DNA of 64,000 nt from Acidobacteria bacterium Ga0077534 (GTDB taxonomy: Bacteria; Acidobacteriota; Blastocatellia; Pyrinomonadales; Pyrinomonadaceae): the NCBI GenBank assembly GCA_001464455.1, contig LNEI01000004.1:62001-126000 (forward strand), read 5' to 3'. Shown here piece after piece: positions 63,061 to 64,000 of the stretch (the stretch's first letter is position 1; each line of letters opens with the position of its first letter). The notes under the pieces were generated by a model. That model was given only the letters and a program-made list of their open reading frames with translations. It did no database searches and was not told the origin of the DNA. The position numbers were made by a program, and so were the translations under genes.

Positions 63061-63437
63061 TTCTTCCTCCCGAGCGAAATATCGACCGCATCCATGGCGG
63101 CAAGGTAGTTCAAGAGCCCAGCCACCTCAAGAAATCGGCCCCCATATTCAAACGTTGCTGCCGCAGCGACCTGCGGCGACGGAGTTCCGGCCATAATAAA
63201 GCTGACGAGGGCACCCAAGCCGTTTCCAAGCTTGGCTATGATATTGAGGAGGTAGAGCAACGAGCCATCCTTGAACTCAAAACCCGGATAATGAGCCCCG
63301 CCGCTCGCAATAGCGATAGCAAACATTATCCAAACAACGGCCGCGATCACCGCACCACGGATGGGCCGTTTCTGCAAAATGTGCCCGGCTCCCGGAACAA
63401 ACCAGGAAATGAGGCCAACTATGAAAGGATTATCCAT
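63057..63437 (-). CDS. DUF6677-like membrane protein
   Basis: Starts MDNPFIVGLISWFVPGAGHI with an LQKRPIRGAVIAAVVWIMFA helix, a Gly-rich periplasmic loop and LLNYLAAMDAVDISLGRKK at the end. The PGAGH-x-x-QKR-x-x-R-G motif is typical of small tail-proteins annotated DUF6677, frequent in Acidobacteria. About three helices. ATG 63437 preferred to TTG 63452. Confidence 0.72.
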   Translation of the reverse strand: MDNPFIVGLISWFVPGAGHILQKRPIRGAVIAAVVWIMFAIAIASGGAHYPGFEFKDGSLLYLLNIIAKLGNGLGALVSFIMAGTPSPQVAAAATFEYGGRFLEVAGLLNYLAAMDAVDISLGRKK

Positions 63438-63484
63438 CGAGTAATTGTCCAAGACTGGACGTTAAAGTATTACTTTATATCAAT

Positions 63485-63518
63485 GTAGTTAAACTACTTC
63501 CTACGCACGCTTAGCGTG
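63485..63518. other. Two small palindromes upstream of the DUF6677-like gene
   Basis: GTAGTT-A-AACTAC (63485-63497) and CACGCT-T-AGCGTG (63506-63518). The second has the same GCTTAGC centre as the palindrome at 15976-15990. They may be a weak terminator for the amidotransferase gene or an operator. Confidence 0.4.
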
Positions 63519-63576
63519 AAATGCGTGCCAACCAATTGAAAGTTACGATCTGATACGCAGCGACCGTCAATTTAGT

Positions 63577-64000
63577 TCACTGCCCGCAACACCGCTCAAC
63601 AAAACTTCGAAATATCGCCTGAGACAGGTTGTCGCGACCAAAGGTGAGCTCCGGATGCCACTGGACACCGAGAACATATCGGTCAGGACGCGTGTCTTCG
63701 ACACATTCTATGACGCCGTCTGAAGTCCAAGCGGTCGCCTTTAAATTCTCACCTACCCGGTTTAGGGCCTGATGGTGCGAGCTATTCACCCGCACAGTCA
63801 TCGCGTTCCCTACCGATAACGCTAATCCAGCGAGAAGACTTTCTTGATCTATCTCGATCGAATGCGAATTCCGATCGTAGGGCATTCCCTGATCATGTTT
63901 CACAGCATTATCGGTCTGCGAGCCGATATCCTGTATCAAGCTGCCACCCCGCGAAACATTGAGGATCTGCATTCCAAAGCAAATCCCCAACAGTGGCAAC
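63577..64000 (-). CDS. Gamma-glutamyl-gamma-aminobutyrate hydrolase-like class I amidotransferase (C-terminal part, cut by window edge)
   Basis: The visible part begins at the nucleophile elbow LLGICFGMQILNVSRGGSLI (Cys at about residue 7) and includes VNSSHHQALNRVGENL and the catalytic His/Glu in LGVQWHPELTF, the pattern of PuuD/peptidase C26. These enzymes hydrolyse a gamma-glutamyl amide. The N-terminal half lies outside the window. Confidence 0.85.
   Translation of the reverse strand, partial: LPLLGICFGMQILNVSRGGSLIQDIGSQTDNAVKHDQGMPYDRNSHSIEIDQESLLAGLALSVGNAMTVRVNSSHHQALNRVGENLKATAWTSDGVIECVEDTRPDRYVLGVQWHPELTFGRDNLSQAIFRSFVERCCGQ

Overview
The window reads as chromosomal DNA of a Gram-negative acidobacterium, most likely from the Blastocatellia/Pyrinomonadales side of the phylum. 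The phylum call rests on two adjacent secreted VWFA proteins of the type described as 'acidobacterial VWFA-related', on a DUF6677-like membrane protein, and on many TPR and ECF-sigma genes. LpxC, an LptF-LptG protein and an Mla transporter show that an LPS outer membrane is present. Base composition looks close to even. I see no rRNA, tRNA, CRISPR array, transposase or integrase. The taxonomic call is an inference from gene content.

Layout. 1-9.9 kb: the tail of a membrane protein, a secreted TPR protein, an ECF sigma/anti-sigma pair, a YfgM-like protein, a TPR membrane protein, an SRAP protein, PspA with a coiled-coil membrane partner, and an ATP-grasp enzyme. 10-16.7 kb (minus strand): the methyl cycle (metK, ahcY), a GNAT/CaiB/MFS operon, and a frameshifted carboxypeptidase-regulatory-like gene whose 3' end is packed with TGCGTCCCA repeats. 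16.7-31 kb: bfn, miaB, dnaE, accA and ssb, then a long minus-strand run with rimI, tsaB, a nucleotidyltransferase, an acyl-CoA carboxylase beta subunit, a circularly permuted ATP-grasp enzyme and an EVE protein. 31-41 kb: lpxC, gnd, a threonine dehydratase-like enzyme, type IV pilus genes pilB/pilC and the VWFA pair. 41-44 kb: a compact five-gene bacterial microcompartment (BMC) operon with two shell proteins, a CoA-acylating aldehyde dehydrogenase, a membrane zinc-ribbon protein and a 33-residue membrane peptide. 44-52.4 kb: a RodZ-like protein, guaB, a DUF4252 pair, and two divergent ECF sigma genes, each with a following (anti-sigma-like) membrane protein. 52.5-55.4 kb: mlaE-mlaF-mlaD. 55.8-58.4 kb: argR, an uncharacterised P-loop protein and argC behind candidate ARG boxes. 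58.5-64 kb: a trypsin-like protease, a fused lptF-lptG gene, recO, small membrane proteins and the C-terminal part of a class I glutamine amidotransferase.

The most unusual signal is a pair of very short dispersed repeat families that share the start TGCGTC. One (TGCGTCTGATAACGAAAA) occurs five times in the same reading frame inside the LptG half of lptFG, each time encoding Ala-Ser-Asp-Asn, and has built a low-complexity insert of about 125 residues in a periplasmic domain. The other (TGCGTCCCA) is clustered at the 3' end of the frameshifted gene and again upstream of argR. The second notable item is the BMC operon, which has no visible vertex protein or signature enzyme but carries two small membrane proteins that are not standard BMC components.
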